Of a DNA stretch of 64,000 nt, positions 35,870 to 47,704 are shown piece after piece; positions within the stretch are counted from its first letter, which is position 1, and each line of letters opens with the position of its first letter. This DNA is from Kingdonia uniflora (taxonomy: Eukaryota; Streptophyta; Magnoliopsida; Ranunculales; Circaeasteraceae): assembly GCA_014058105.1 (NCBI GenBank), contig JACGCM010001954.1, positions 1,116,001-1,180,000 on the forward strand. Reading direction: 5' to 3'. The notes beneath the pieces are model-generated. The model made no database searches and was not told the DNA's origin. It saw only the letters and a program-made list of their open reading frames with translations. The position numbers were made by a program, and so were the translations under genes.

Positions 35870-36260
35870 AGAATATGAAGCAGCGTTTTAGGAACTAAAA
35901 CACTATTTGAGAAAGCCTTTAATAATGAGTACACCCAAGGAAGGAGAAGAACTCACCATATATCTTGCTGTTACTGATGAATCAATGAGCTCAATCCTTA
36001 TCTAACTTGATGAAAAGATGGAGAAACCTGCTGACTTCATCAATAAGATTCTCACTCAAAAAGAAACACGGTACACTAAGATTGAGAAACTATTTTTAGC
36101 TCTCGTCTATACATCGTAGAAGTTAAAATAATATTTCCAAGCTCATTCAATTTGGGTAATGGAAAATTATCTCTTGCGTGAAATCTTATCTAAACGAGAG
36201 AAATCCAGACGAGTTCAGCAATGGTCGATTACTCTTGGTGAGCACGATATACATTTTGAA
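35870..36260 (+). pseudogene. RT-linked RNase H of Tat-B copy II, broken
   Basis: Pieces in one reading with stops: LTIYLAVTDESMSSILI, FINKILTQKETRYTKIEKLF and YFQAHSIWVMENYLLREIL. The order and spacing match 23110-23430 of Tat-A. Confidence 0.75.
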
Positions 36261-36389
36261 CCACGGCATTCCAAAAAAGGGCAAACAGTAGTAGATTTCC
36301 TTGCAGACTTTCCAGTAGATGACCCTAACTAGGAAGAGGATAGTACCGACATAAATGAGGAACAGTTCGAGGAAAAATTAGATTGGATA

Positions 36390-37034
36390 GTTAAGAAAGA
36401 TTGGCGCCTTCTAGCAGACGGTTCTGCCGGACCTCCTGGGTCAGGTATTGGGATCGTTCTTATCATACCTTCCAATGACAGAATTGAGAAATTAATCCAA
36501 CTCAACTTCGAAGTCACAAACAATGAGACCAAATATGAGGTATTAATCCACGGACTAGATATGGCTCTAGAGATTGGTGTGCACGAGTTATCTATGTACA
36601 TGGACTCTTTACTCATAGTGAACCACTATACATATAAATATCAAAAAAATGGAAAGATGATCGATTTTGCCACAGAAGTAGCCAACAAAATGAGCAGATT
36701 CAAAAAGGCTTCCATCAAACATTTACCCCGTATAGAAAATAAGCATTCTGATTCCCTTGCCTATTTTGCGGGAGTCCTCGGAATAGAAGCTCGATATTTG
36801 AAGATCGAAGTAGTATTCACCCTCATCATTAACCTCATCAGCTCAAATTTCGTTAATACTGGAGGCGGTGAAGAGGTCACCGACGATTGGAGACAACCTT
36901 TCCTCACATACATCAGACCCAAAAAAAATGATAGTAAACTCCCCAAGGATGCTAATAAAAGTAGGCATTTCTTGGACAACGCTAAGCGATACGTCATGGA
37001 CAATAACCTCTTTTACAAAAAGTCAGTTACATGA
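36390..37034 (+). pseudogene. Second, archaeal-type RNase H of Tat-B copy II
   Basis: The domain begins WRLLADGSAGPPGSGIGIVL at about 36403 with the catalytic Asp kept. NNETKYEVLIHGLDMALEIG carries the Glu, and the later open frame (36561-37034) reads ELSMYMDSLLIV and LPRIENKHSDSLAYFAGVLG. The linker to integrase follows. It is better preserved than in Tat-A. Confidence 0.82.
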
Positions 37035-38158
37035 CCCTATCTCCAATGTGTATCTGATACAGAGGCCCAAGCCTTTCTGTACGAACTTCACAAGGGCACT
37101 TGTGGATCCTATGCGGTAGGACGATCTTTAGCAAACTGAGCTCTTACTTAAGGAGTCTTTTGGCTAACAATAAAAGCTCAAGCCATCGAATATGAGAGTA
37201 AGTGTGATGCCTGCCAGCGACACAGACCTAAAATTTGAGCTCCAGCCTTGAAACTCCATTCTAGCAAAGTTATCTGGCCATTCAAAAGATGGGCCCTCGA
37301 TCTCGTGGGGAATTCCCAACTGCTCCAGGAAAACGGGAGCATCTCTTAGTAGCGACAGACTACATCACCAAATGGGTAGAAGTAGTTCTTTTGTGTCGAA
37401 CACGCAAAGACGAAGTCATCAAGTTTATATGGGAAATAATTATAATACGGTTTGGCTGCCCCCACCTTATCAGAATCGACAATAAACCACAGTTCGTTGG
37501 TTCCAAGGTCCTTAATTTCCTCAACCAGTACAATATCATCAACTCTCCGTCAAACCATATTACCCTCAAGGAAATGGTCAGGCCGAAATCACTAATTGAA
37601 CTATAGTCGACGAAATCAAAAAGTGCTTGACAGAAAAAAAAATAAAAATAATAATAATAATAATAATAATAAGGTAGTTGAGCAAGAATTACCATACGTG
37701 TTGTAGGCATACCGAACAACACCTCGAGTATCGACTGGATGTATACCGTTCTTATTGGCCTACGGTACTGAAGTAATCATCCCCACTCAATATCATCACC
37801 CATTATATGATCATACCATGACAGACAAAGAAAATGAGTTCCAGTTGGCCTGTAACATGAATTGGATTAAGGAAATAAGAGACCAAGCAGCTATGAACTT
37901 GGGAAGGTACCCTCAGGCTTTAGTAAGATCATATAGCAAACGAGTTTGTCATAGGTAGTTCGATATTAAAGACATCGCCCTACGAGAGGTACCAAAACAC
38001 AAAAGGGAACTCAATACTAGGAAACTCACAGAAAATTGGGAAGGACCTTTCATCATTGTTGGAAAAAGTTAACTTGGCTTCTACGGCCTCACCCCAGAAA
38101 ATGGAGATCGAGTCCCTAATCCTTGTAACACGAGGAGATTAAAGTTATATCGTAGATA
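37035..38158 (+). pseudogene. Integrase of Tat-B copy II, broken
   Basis: Zinc-binding Cys residues are in KCDACQRHRPK (near 37200). The first catalytic Asp is in RWALDLVGN (about 37290), after which a frameshift moves into the frame 37289-37606 with TDYITKWVEVVLL, IRIDNKPQFV (second Asp) and the NGQAEITN Glu region in the next frame. An (AAT)n run at about 37648-37672 sits where coding should continue. The GPF-type end reads RKLTENWEGPFIIV and NTRRLKLYRR, stopping at 38158. Confidence 0.8.
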
Positions 38159-38169
38159 ATAATCTATCA

Positions 38170-38480
38170 CAGTGTATTATTCTACTATTTCTTCTAATTG
38201 TGAACATTGTTCCCACATCAATGAAATACTTATGTTTGATCGACCTACAACAGAGTATTTTTTAGCATTTCCTATAGTACCCTTCTACTATTTCTATCAT
38301 CTTATACGTCGTTTTTACATCAATGAAATACTTATGTTTGACCAACCTACATAAGAGTATTTTCTACTATTTCCTACAGTACTCTTCTACTATATCTTAC
38401 ATTTTTGTACGTCAATCTTACACCAATGAAATACTTGTGTTTAGTTTCCCTACATTGTAGTACTTTTCTACTATCTTATA
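38170..38480 (+). repeat. Tandem repeat after pol in Tat-B copy II (about 100-bp unit)
   Basis: The unit ATCAATGAAATACTTATGTT followed by a CCTAC...GAGTATTTTCTACTATTTC tail occurs about three times (from about 38216, 38320 and 38421), with a diverged last copy. It lies in the untranslated spacer between integrase and the antisense gene. Confidence 0.7.
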
Positions 38481-38553
38481 CAAGTACTTCTATATACATA
38501 ATACATTTCTAATGTCACAGGATACCAGTGGGTTTACCCCATTTTACTATTAT

Positions 38554-38818
38554 AGATCGTTTGTTGCTTCAGCCAATTCGATCTTCTATTATTGTTACAG
38601 ATCATTTGTTACTTCTGCCAATTTGACCTCCTATTATATCACATATCATTTGCTGCTTTAGTCAATTCGATCTACTATTACATTATAGATTATTTGTTGC
38701 TTCCGCCAATCTAATCTTCTATTACAAAATAGATTGCTTATTGCTTCAGGCAATTCAATCTTCTATCATACCACAGGTCAGCTATTGGTTCCACAATCTG
38801 ACTAGCAGACGATAGACT
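38554..38818 (+). repeat. Second tandem repeat in Tat-B copy II (43-45-bp unit, 5-6 copies)
   Basis: Units start at 38554, 38599, 38644, 38687, 38731 and 38775 (last partial). Each has AGATCATTTGTTGCTTC-like sequence followed by GCCAATTCGATCTTCTATTA. Variable minisatellites in this region are known from large Tat/Ogre elements and can seed satellite DNA. Confidence 0.8.
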
Positions 38819-38978
38819 TCTACACCATAATTGGTTTATCAAAAGGTCAGTACAAATACGTACGGGGCACTAATTCTACTATCATTTAAATTTTACTACA
38901 ACATAACCTTCACACTCTATCTACTATATTTCAGTTGGTATAGTTCGAATAATCCATTTTTACATTAGTAACGCCTCT

Positions 38979-41900
38979 TCAATCTCTCAAACTCTCAAAC
39001 AGCGTATCACCACGTAAACTTTCCCCGCACCCCGAAAGTCGCAGACGCATCAATTCTGGTACCCTCCTAGTAACAATTTGCCTTCCTTCTTTAAGATTAA
39101 TTTCAGTAAGAACACTAATTTTTAACATAATACGCTCTAGATACTCAGTTTGTACTAGCTGCATGTCACATTACACACCATTTGCGATTAAGTTGTCGTA
39201 AACCGTATCTCTTTATTTTTCTAATCTCTTAAACTCAGGCATAAAAAGGAGAGCACTACTGTCATCTCTCTGTCATGCATGTCACCTGCCTCGCGCTTCA
39301 CCTTGTTAGGATCAATGAGCTCTATAATTTTTCCTTTAGCCTCAGTCAGCATAACTTCCAAATTTTTACAGTGATCTTCCATCGCTCATTTTTTATCCAC
39401 AAAAGCTTTATTACATGTTTCCATTACTGGCATAAATTGGTCCATTTCTCCCAACATAGCTATCAATTCCTCCGTCATGAACTGATTATGCTCTCTCTCT
39501 ATAACTTCGGCGTCAAGATTTCGTTAAGCCACCAAGAGGTCCCCCTCAAATTTGATCTTCAAGCTAATCAGCTCCCCAATTTTCGTTTGGAACTCCAAAA
39601 TGTTTAACTTCAATACTTGGACAACATCCTCTAAAGTCCCTATCTTGAGCCAATGCCTTTTTATTAATTCATTATGTTCATTGTTAGCTTCTTCTTACTC
39701 TTTTACCCTTATGTCAGAGGCATACCACAATCCTTCAAACTTACGAGCACGCCAATCTCCCTACCTCACCACAGCTCGCATATCAGCTATTTATGCTCTA
39801 GACGTATCTATTTGTACTTGAAAGTCATTAGCACAATCTTCTTCTTTCTTCAACACCGCCAATATCTCTGTAATTTTGATTCGCGCATGTATTAGTTCCA
39901 CTTCCTACTGGGTTATTCGTTTCAAAATATTACTAGCATGATGTTGAATTTTATCAATATCTAACTCTTTTTTCTTTACAACCTCCTTTAGTTCCTCTAT
40001 TTTTTCAGCTCAATGGCTACTTCAGCCTCCTTATCTTGTAGTTGTTCGGTCAAACAAACCACTATATTTTACTCTTTCGTTACTCTTGCCTCCATTTTTA
40101 TATTTAACTTAGTAACACTTTTTAGTGCTTCTTGATGAAAATTTAAATCAGTGTTCAATTTTTCATTTAACACACGCAATGCTTTACACTGGCTCTGAAC
40201 CTCTGCCAGTTCCACCTACAACAATAGTTAACTTTAACGTACATAACAGTTCATGTATCAAAATAGTTTAGATATCACAGTTAACAATTTTTCTCCACAA
40301 TATAATACTTGAGTACTATCGATCCACATATTTACTATATCTATATTATCATCACAAAAAATAGATTTTATTTATCATCAAAAGAGTGTACAAATATCTA
40401 ATACATATGCAAGTTGGTAAGAAACCTAACTACATTACTTTTGCTCCCTCGAGTTACAAGACTGCCCCCTATCTCTCGAACTCCACGGCCTATCTACCTG
40501 CATATCTATCCGAGCTATAAATGTCACCACCTCTTGTTGGTGCTGCTTTCGCCGCGACCGAGGTATCAGGCTCTCGACCTACTCCTCGTCATCCCCTGAC
40601 AAATTTGGTGTCAGTCTAGGAGCTAGTTTGTTAACAACCATTTCCTCATCATCCTTTATAAATCACATATTTTCAGCTTTTTCATTCTTTACATCAAAAT
40701 CGTTCTCATAATCCATTACATACTTCCTAAATTTGCTCTTTACCCTCACCATAATCAATCACACTTTTTATATGACCTTCATGGTCCGTTCGAGCTGCGA
40801 CCTTTGCCCGTGACGGATACAGATGCTCTCTCAATTGTATGTGCGCTTTGTGCAAACACTTACATATTTCCTTCTACAATACACCCAACGCTCTCAAATC
40901 GCCTTCTACCTTTTTTTAACAGTTATTTCTTTTGTCAATTGATTTGCCAAGGACATTTTTTGCTTCATACTTTACATCAGCACGTTTTGCAACTCCTTTT
41001 AACTCACCATTTAATTTCCTTTGCACTTTTATTCACTTTTTCCTTATTTTGAAAAATACAATCCTTATTGCTCTTTGATCCTACATAAAGCCATGAGCAT
41101 CAGGTAAGGGTCCTACATATCCCCATATAACTGACACTCCAGCTCAAGCTGAGCATTTTCTCTCCTCTACACTATGACGATTACGTGCTTCTTGATCTAA
41201 AAATATAACTCGAGCTGGGTCAGGCACTACACCTCTTTCCTTCAAAAGTTCTACATAAGCTTCTTTTTAACCCCGCTTACTATTTACTTCGACCTCAAAA
41301 TACAGTGTCAGAGCTACCAAAAGCTTTTAACACCTAGCTTTATCACTCGGGTCAGTAAAGCAAATCAAGTCTTTCGATTTGCGTACTAATTCCCCCATCT
41401 CCTCTTCTCTTCTTAAAACATCATCTCTTTCTATTTTTATCCTAGCATGTCTACACTTAGATCATATAATTCTTTAAAGTTTTTCCCTGAGTTAGACATA
41501 AGCTATCTTATCTCATATTTAGTTTTATTTAATATCTGTTGAATTCGAGCCACAGAATCCCTCGCTCTACTCAATGATCTCTTCAGAGTGGAAGCAGTTT
41601 TTCTCAACCGCTCTACCTCCTACACAGATTACAAATTTCTTGTTAGCATACAAATATTCAAACAGAGAACAATAAAAAGATGTCTATAAAACTTAACAGT
41701 TTTGGAACACAATCTCATCAAAGTTAAGATAGAACATCATAGTTTGAAATAGAATATCACAGACGGATAAAATATGCTTGCCAGTCTCTACCTCAGATGA
41801 AGGATCCACTTCACTACCAGCAGCTCAGACTTGTTCAATTTGAGAGATATGTATATTAGCTGGAGCATCAACATTTTCTACCAGTTCGTCTTGTGTATCT

Positions 41901-43811
41901 GAAGTAAAGACTATCTTCTTTTACCTGCCAGCCCGACCAAGATCGATATTAGCAACAGTTAACCCAATGTATCAATAAGATTGGATCAGATGGTCTTTTT
42001 CTGCCCGTATCTCTATGAATGCTTGTGAGACAGTCTCCTCGGGCTCAGACAACTCTACATATCGCGCTTCAGCAGCCTTCAACTCCTCAGCATTGCCCTC
42101 TTTCTCTTTTCTGAGCTCCTCGTCGAGCTTCTTCACATGAGCTGCTTGAGCGTCGAACTATTGAGTAAGCTCCCCGAACTCCTGGTTCCACCTCTAAATA
42201 AAACTTGAAGCCCCCTTCACCAGCATCGAGAGCTACCAATTCAAGAAATAGGATCAGTTACACATAAATACCACTCACATTATAGCAAATAGAGAGTATC
42301 AGTATGTACACCTATTGTTTGCTCTTGAAACATATCTTCGAGCTGTCGTGGCTCGGTCCCCGCCATCTTAAAATATTTTTGCTCCATCTCTCTCTGCCTG
42401 GCTACAACTTTAGCACTAGTATGGTCACTGCCTTCACGCTCATGTTATTTCCTTTTTAGCGACCTCTTGTCCGCCTCTAAATGAGTAACCTCATTTACCA
42501 CCTGCTCCTCCACTACACCTTCAGCAATAAGCTTACTGCCCTCTGTCCCTTGGGCCACCACCACAGTAGAAGGAGAAGCTTTTGGCATTAGCTTTCTCAA
42601 CCTCTGAAACTTCTGCCCCATACTCATACTCTCTGGTTCATGCGGCAGGATACCAATCTAGTCACCTAAAGAAAGATGGGTCTTCTTCTTCTCAGCCATA
42701 GCTCAATTCTCGTGAGCACGCTACACTTTGGGAACTCTGGAATGTACCATTTTATCCCTACGAATACCTAATTCACCAAGTACTTGCTTCAACTAGACCT
42801 GCTAAAGGGCTACGTAGTCGAACAAGCTTGTGTTATCAAGCAAAGATTTGGGATCAGGACCTGACAAACAAAAATAAAGAAATCGTTAGCAGCTCAAAGA
42901 CAAATTGATGGTTGGTCGAGTTGGCAGATATTACTTACTTCGATTATAATACTTATGGTTCAGAACGAGTGTTGGTTGATCTAAAACCTGCATATAATTG
43001 CCTCCTACCCATACAAGGTGGTCGTCCCATGTTCTACCCGCAGATTCGAAGTCAAAAAACTTCAACCTAGAAGAATCACTAAATAGGTAACTACTATTAC
43101 GACCTTTAACATACTTCAGTCTATAAAATTTCAGTATGTCATCTGCTACGAATTGCTTTACAGCCCCATTCTCTCTCCACTTATCATTCAGTACCTCACA
43201 CACCCTCATCATCTCAAATACATTCCCATTTAATTGGACAGGGCAGCACTGTAATATATTCATAACCCCTTTTTGAAAAAATGTTAAAGGAATCTTAAGG
43301 CCATATGCGACCTGGTTCAGATAGCACAAAAAACCATCATTCGGGCATGTCATCCCCGCCCTATTATATTACAAAATTTATGCATCTTCACTAATGCCTT
43401 TATCCTTTTTCCAATATCCAGACTAGGAACTTAGCAGTATACCCCTTTTTTCCCTTTCCCTGATACCAAGGTCCTAAACCATAGGCTTTGCTTCATCACA
43501 TAATTTCCCCATTCCCCTTTTAACTTCTTTTTCAATTTTAAATATTTCTTTCATATATCTGCTCCCTCAGGATATATGTAACATGACTTATCTTTCACTC
43601 CTTTATCATCTTTCTCTGCAATATTATTTACTTCACTGGGTTCTCCAACATCTACACCTACAGTCACTTTCCCTTTATCTATAGTCTCTTCCATACCACT
43701 ACAATTATCCTCCCAACCTAACGATGATGTTTTCTCTGAACTAGATGATACTACAAATTTACTCATAGGCTTTATATTTCTTGAACACATACTAGACCTA
43801 CAGGTATACAT
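38979..43811 (-). pseudogene. Large antisense ORF of Tat-B copy II (aORF-3), decayed
   Basis: It begins near 43811 with SKFVVSSSSEKTSSLGWED, shared with copy L. The best block, open at 43353-42931 (140 codons), reads YGLKIPLTFFQKGVMNILQC, QLNGNVFEMMRVCEVLNDKW and FYRLKYVKGRNSSYLF, resembling PF04195. Further on come an LRKLMPKASPSTVVVA region (42627-42445), a Glu/Lys coiled coil (42200-41980, with EELRKEKEGNAEELKAAEAR), EKDHLIQSYWYIGLTV, the EVDS-type block near 41300, long coiled coil at 40200-39200 and a final frame (39164-38979, LKEGRQIVTRRVPELMRL). The order matches copies L and Tat-A. The intact protein would probably exceed 1000 residues if unspliced. Function is unknown. Confidence 0.7.
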
Positions 43812-44359
43812 AATTTTTTATTATTTCTATGCATCTATGATTTAATACTTACACAATGGCATGATATACCATACACATAACATAAATAATCCTACTTATA
43901 CTTTTTACCCAGTCAATGCATTTATTTTCAAACTTTCCAAAATAACAGAAAATCATTTTCACCTTTCCCTCTTCTTCTCCAAAAACAATTTTTTCTCTCT
44001 AGAGTTTGTTTCCATACCCAAAGCTTTTGCAAACTGTAAAAATACAGGTGAACAATCATTTCTTAGCCCCTATATTCTCAAATTTGATATCCCTAAATCA
44101 ATCACATACAAAGGAGATGAACATACAACATCATATATAGAATACTAGGCGATACAATCAAAACAGAAGAACAAATTTACTAACCTGTACTAGAAGATCC
44201 ACAATCTTCTACTTTGCCAACAACTTTCACAGAGTGTGATTGACTACGTTGTTTCTCTAACACAGTTTTCTCACCAGACGAAGCTTTTTCTAGCAAATTA
44301 CACTCATAACTCAAACATTTCCTCTCTCTAGAGATACTGGTTACACAATTTTTCTCTAT

Positions 44360-44665
44360 CTATATAGTTGTAGATAATTTATGAGGGAGAGATAGACAAA
44401 TTTTTATACTCTCCCTCGGTTTATGAAACGATGGCTCTTTCAGACACGTGTCATTTACCCCTACTGCCCCTACAAGCATGGCATTTTGTCCCACAGCATC
44501 ATCATGACTTTTATAATAATGTCTACTATTATTACGTTTGTCTCTACTTTTAGTCATTAAACAATTATTTCCCTCCTTCTCAAGACAATCTAAATGATCT
44601 ATCACCTTATTTTTATACTCACCCAAGATCGTACCATAATATACGTCATTCCTAAAATAGCTCAA
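44360..44665 (-). pseudogene. Antisense segment of copy II between aORF-2 and aORF-3
   Basis: A 101-codon open stretch with RHYYKSHDDAVGQNAML and KEPSFHKPRESIKICLSL, matching 3566-3330 in copy L. No counterpart was found in Tat-A. It may be a linker exon or extra frame. Confidence 0.45.
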
Positions 44666-44893
44666 TATTCAAATTCAAAATTATCTACACAGCTGTTATA
44701 TTCAAACAGATGTAACCTACAATATTTATCACATGAGCAATTCAGTAAACACATTGATCTTTTTTTTTCAAGTTTGCAGATTCAATCTGTATTATTCTAT
44801 ATTCAATAGATAGCAAAAATAGAATACTGCAAACAGATTACTTCTTTATTTCAAGTTGTCAAAGTTTGAGCTTGCAATCACATATAGTTACAT

Positions 44894-45232
44894 TTAAAAG
44901 TAACCCGGATGATTCACTTCACCACACAAAATGATCTCCCCTCCTACTGCTCTCTCATCCTCTTCAGCAAGTTTGTCCCGCACGATCTCTCGAATAGCTT
45001 CTTCTCGCAAAGTTTCATCCAGCAGTAACTCACAGAATACATCACACCAGAAATAATGATCATACTCTGCACGCCTACCTTTATCATCTAACCCACCCAA
45101 CTTTAATGTCCACTCAGGTAACACCGCATTATAAGGCAATAGGCAAAAATAGCGCTCACGGAGTTCAGCTACTTTGATGCTCAACCTACCTTCTGCTGCA
45201 TGACGAACACGCTGAGAACATATTCTCACCAT
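44894..45232 (-). pseudogene. Small antisense ORF aORF-2 of Tat-B copy II
   Basis: A clean frame of 112 codons starts at the ATG at 45232 (context CTCACCATG) and ends in a stop at 44894. It shows no internal stop, so it is the best preserved antisense ORF in the window. It reads MVRICSQRVRHAAEGRLSIK, RAEYDHYFWCDVFCELLL and ERAVGGEIILCGEVNHPGYF. The N-terminus is basic, the middle aromatic, the rest an acidic helix. No known family is recognised; it resembles aORF-1. Confidence 0.65.
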
Positions 45233-45239
45233 GATAAAA

Positions 45240-46429
45240 TCTAATCAGGCAATAGTAAGCTTTTCCTACACAAGATACAAGGCATAACAGATATGACTCA
45301 ACATCTTATATAGCCAGCACGACGATCTATTTACACTACTAAGATTGCCTCCCCAACAGATTTTGAGGGAAGATATATTTTGCAAGAACAGATTTTTGGA
45401 AATAAGGATATCAGCAGAATGCCAAGGATATTTTGACAGCCAATACTTTCCATTCTACAAAATATATCCTCAGATCTTATTCGCACAAATAACACATCCA
45501 CAAAGATGGAGATCACAAAGAATATTCAAGTACCTCTAGCAGTAGCTCAAACAAAGCACATACGGACATATATCATTACCAACCTATATCAAGACATCTT
45601 TCAGTCAGTTCGAAACAATAGCCCGTGAACATACCAATCTTCTCAAATTAGTACGATTATACTAGCCACTTGTTTGCTTATATTTACTAAATAACCTCAT
45701 TACATTTTCGGACTCCTCTCTTTCCAAACCTCATTTCCCAGTATCTTCACTAATAAAAATCCCAAGTTCATTTTAGTTCGATTTGTTCAAAAATATTCCA
45801 CAACAACTTGATGTCTGATAGCTCAAACCAACTAAACCTCTTTTAGTTTGGCATAAATGTTTGTTACACTTCAACAGATGACAAAAATTATTTTTACCAT
45901 TTTTTACTTCTTCATATTTTAATGCCAGTTCGAATTACTCAGTTCACAATTCCCTTTATCAAATATGGAAGTTTACAAGTATGCTAGACATATAACAATC
46001 ATTTCGAAACACAATACAAAATTGGAAGAATACGAATTTTTCATTAGCTCAAATGTTTCTTACATCTCAGAATTTACAGAATGCTTTACAGATAACAAGT
46101 TTTTTCAGTTACACAGATTATTTTGTAGACTACATCAGTTTGAAACCCGAAACTCTTCTTCAAGAAAAGAAAATAGTAGGCACAGAACTTGAAGATGAAA
46201 AGTTGAAGCATACTTCCAAACTCTGATCCCCTGCCAGAATGGCTTAGGCAATCTAGGAACTGGAAATCACCGAGGAAGTTACAGTATCTGTACTTGACCC
46301 AACTCTTTCCGGAAGGATTTTCTTCACGACAAGAGATAATGATTGTACAGAAGAGAAAACCTCCTCCACCACCATCTCTTCCACCATAACCTTTACCACC
46401 CCGCGTGACAGAATAAAGGAAGAATGGTC
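45240..46429. other. Spacer between aORF-1 and aORF-2 of copy II
   Basis: About 1.2 kb of AT-rich DNA with no frame conserved in the other copies. It matches the general position of 4240-5060 in copy L. A spliced intron or simple untranslated DNA are both possible. Confidence 0.4.
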
Positions 46430-46768
46430 CTATTTCTTAGATATAACCCACTCACTAGTATGGTATCGGCGAGACTCCTTCGAGTAAATGCCTGCCGCTT
46501 TATCTTCAGTTTTAACAGCTTCCTCTGCCAGCAGACGCAACCCATTCCTGAGGTCCTCCTTCGATGTCAACAGATAGTGAAAGTGCACCATTTGATAATG
46601 ATCGTTCTCCGCCTCTACCACCTCTTCATATGTCATACCATGGAAAGTAGAACTCACTGAAATTGGCATAGATAAACTCAGAGACTGATTCCCAAAGTAT
46701 CAGAACTGAAGTTCTTCTACTTTTACAAGAATCCTAGCCTCCAGAGATTACTGCCTAGTGGTTACCAT
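46430..46768 (-). pseudogene. Small antisense ORF aORF-1 of Tat-B copy II
   Basis: The frame starts at the ATG at 46768-46766 (MVTTRQ, then a nonsense codon at position 7 as in copy L) and runs 113 codons to 46430. It holds VKVEELQFWYFGNQSLSL, GMTYEEVVEAENDHYQMVHF and LRLLAEEAVKTEDKAAGIYS. The frame then stops; a Gly-rich stretch corresponding to the RGG tail of copy L is seen in another frame just beyond (near 46400). It begins about 360 bp from the 3' LTR. Confidence 0.62.
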
Positions 46769-47120
46769 CCTCTCAACAGAAGGAAGGTTACAAAAAGTAG
46801 AAAGAAGGTTAAAGAAAATATAAGGAAAGATACATAAGAAAAAGATCAGATAAACACTTGGTTAATCACAACTGTAATAGCAAGTTAGAGTGTTATTTAT
46901 ATTATAATCAACATTAAAGACAACTTTCCAAATTCCCAACATCAGAAGGAATTCCCATGCAACAATATTGACCTAAGCCATTGGTTCTAGAAAACCCAAC
47001 AGCCACAGCAGACATTCATGAAGATGCATTAGAAATGATTCCCCAGTATTAATTACAGTATTAATGAAGCTTCTCAACCAATACCACTCGACCATACTAG
47101 TTCTCGTACTATTGACTGAG

Positions 47121-47130
47121 AGGGGGCGGC
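47121..47130 (+). other. Polypurine tract of Tat-B copy II
   Basis: The purine run AGGGGGCGGC (with GAG before it) directly precedes the 3' LTR. The same GAGAGGGGGC/T run precedes the 3' LTRs of copy L and Tat-A, so all three families share plus-strand priming. Confidence 0.7.
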
Positions 47131-47704
47131 TATAGTGCCTTATTCCGTATCTCGAGCTCAAATTTTATCTTCGACCATCATACGACCATTCGACCTTGTC
47201 AACATACACGTGGCACATTTATGGCATATTAGGAAACAACTACAGAATTCTATTCATCATTTTCGACCTCTACATCAGCAGTTCGAGTCCAACAAGTACT
47301 CGATCATTAATAAAGCCGTTATAAGACAACAAGATCAGACCACTACACAATTAGTTCAAAGACTATCAAATAAAAATATTGTAACGTCCATCATTAATAA
47401 TAATAATGGTCGTCAAATGGTCATATTGTAAGACCTATAAATAAGACTAGAGAAGTCCAGATGAATGACAAAGGAATCCTTACTCAAACACTCTATACAA
47501 AAATACTTAGAGCATCTCTTGTAATAGCTAGCAACTATCAATAATATATCTCTTTTTAAATCCTCAAGAGATGTCATGGTTTTTAACTTATTCAAAAGTT
47601 TTTCGCGCTAAACTTTGTACTAGTATTCGTTCATTATTCATCTAAACGCTCTGATTATCATTAGTGTAAAGACTAAGTTCAAAATAAGAAATTAGGCTAT
47701 TACA
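47131..47704 (+). repeat. 3' LTR of Tat-B copy II
   Basis: It begins TATAGTGCCTTATTCCG (TG changed to TA) and ends TTAGGCTATTACA. It is homologous to 31952-32531 over its length, with a TATA box at 47436-47443. It is followed by the CTCAC target duplication. Confidence 0.9.

Larger units (their letters stand above)
31952..47704 (+). mobile_element. Tat-B copy II: complete Tat-lineage Ty3/gypsy element (15.75 kb)
   Basis: Two matching LTRs (580 and 574 bp), a primer-binding site, gag, protease, RT, two RNases H, integrase, tandem-repeat spacer, three antisense ORFs and a polypurine tract are present in order. The 5-bp target duplication CTCAC is exact (31947-31951 and 47705-47709). The LTRs differ by eye at perhaps a tenth of positions, many of them C/T or A/G, so it is not a recent insertion. 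All genes carry stops, so it is non-autonomous now. It inserted into the antisense gene of Tat-A. Confidence 0.92.

Noticed and set aside
37360..37722. 120-codon minus-strand frame with a Tyr/Phe run
   Set aside because: It is a shadow of the integrase frame plus the (AAT)n run.
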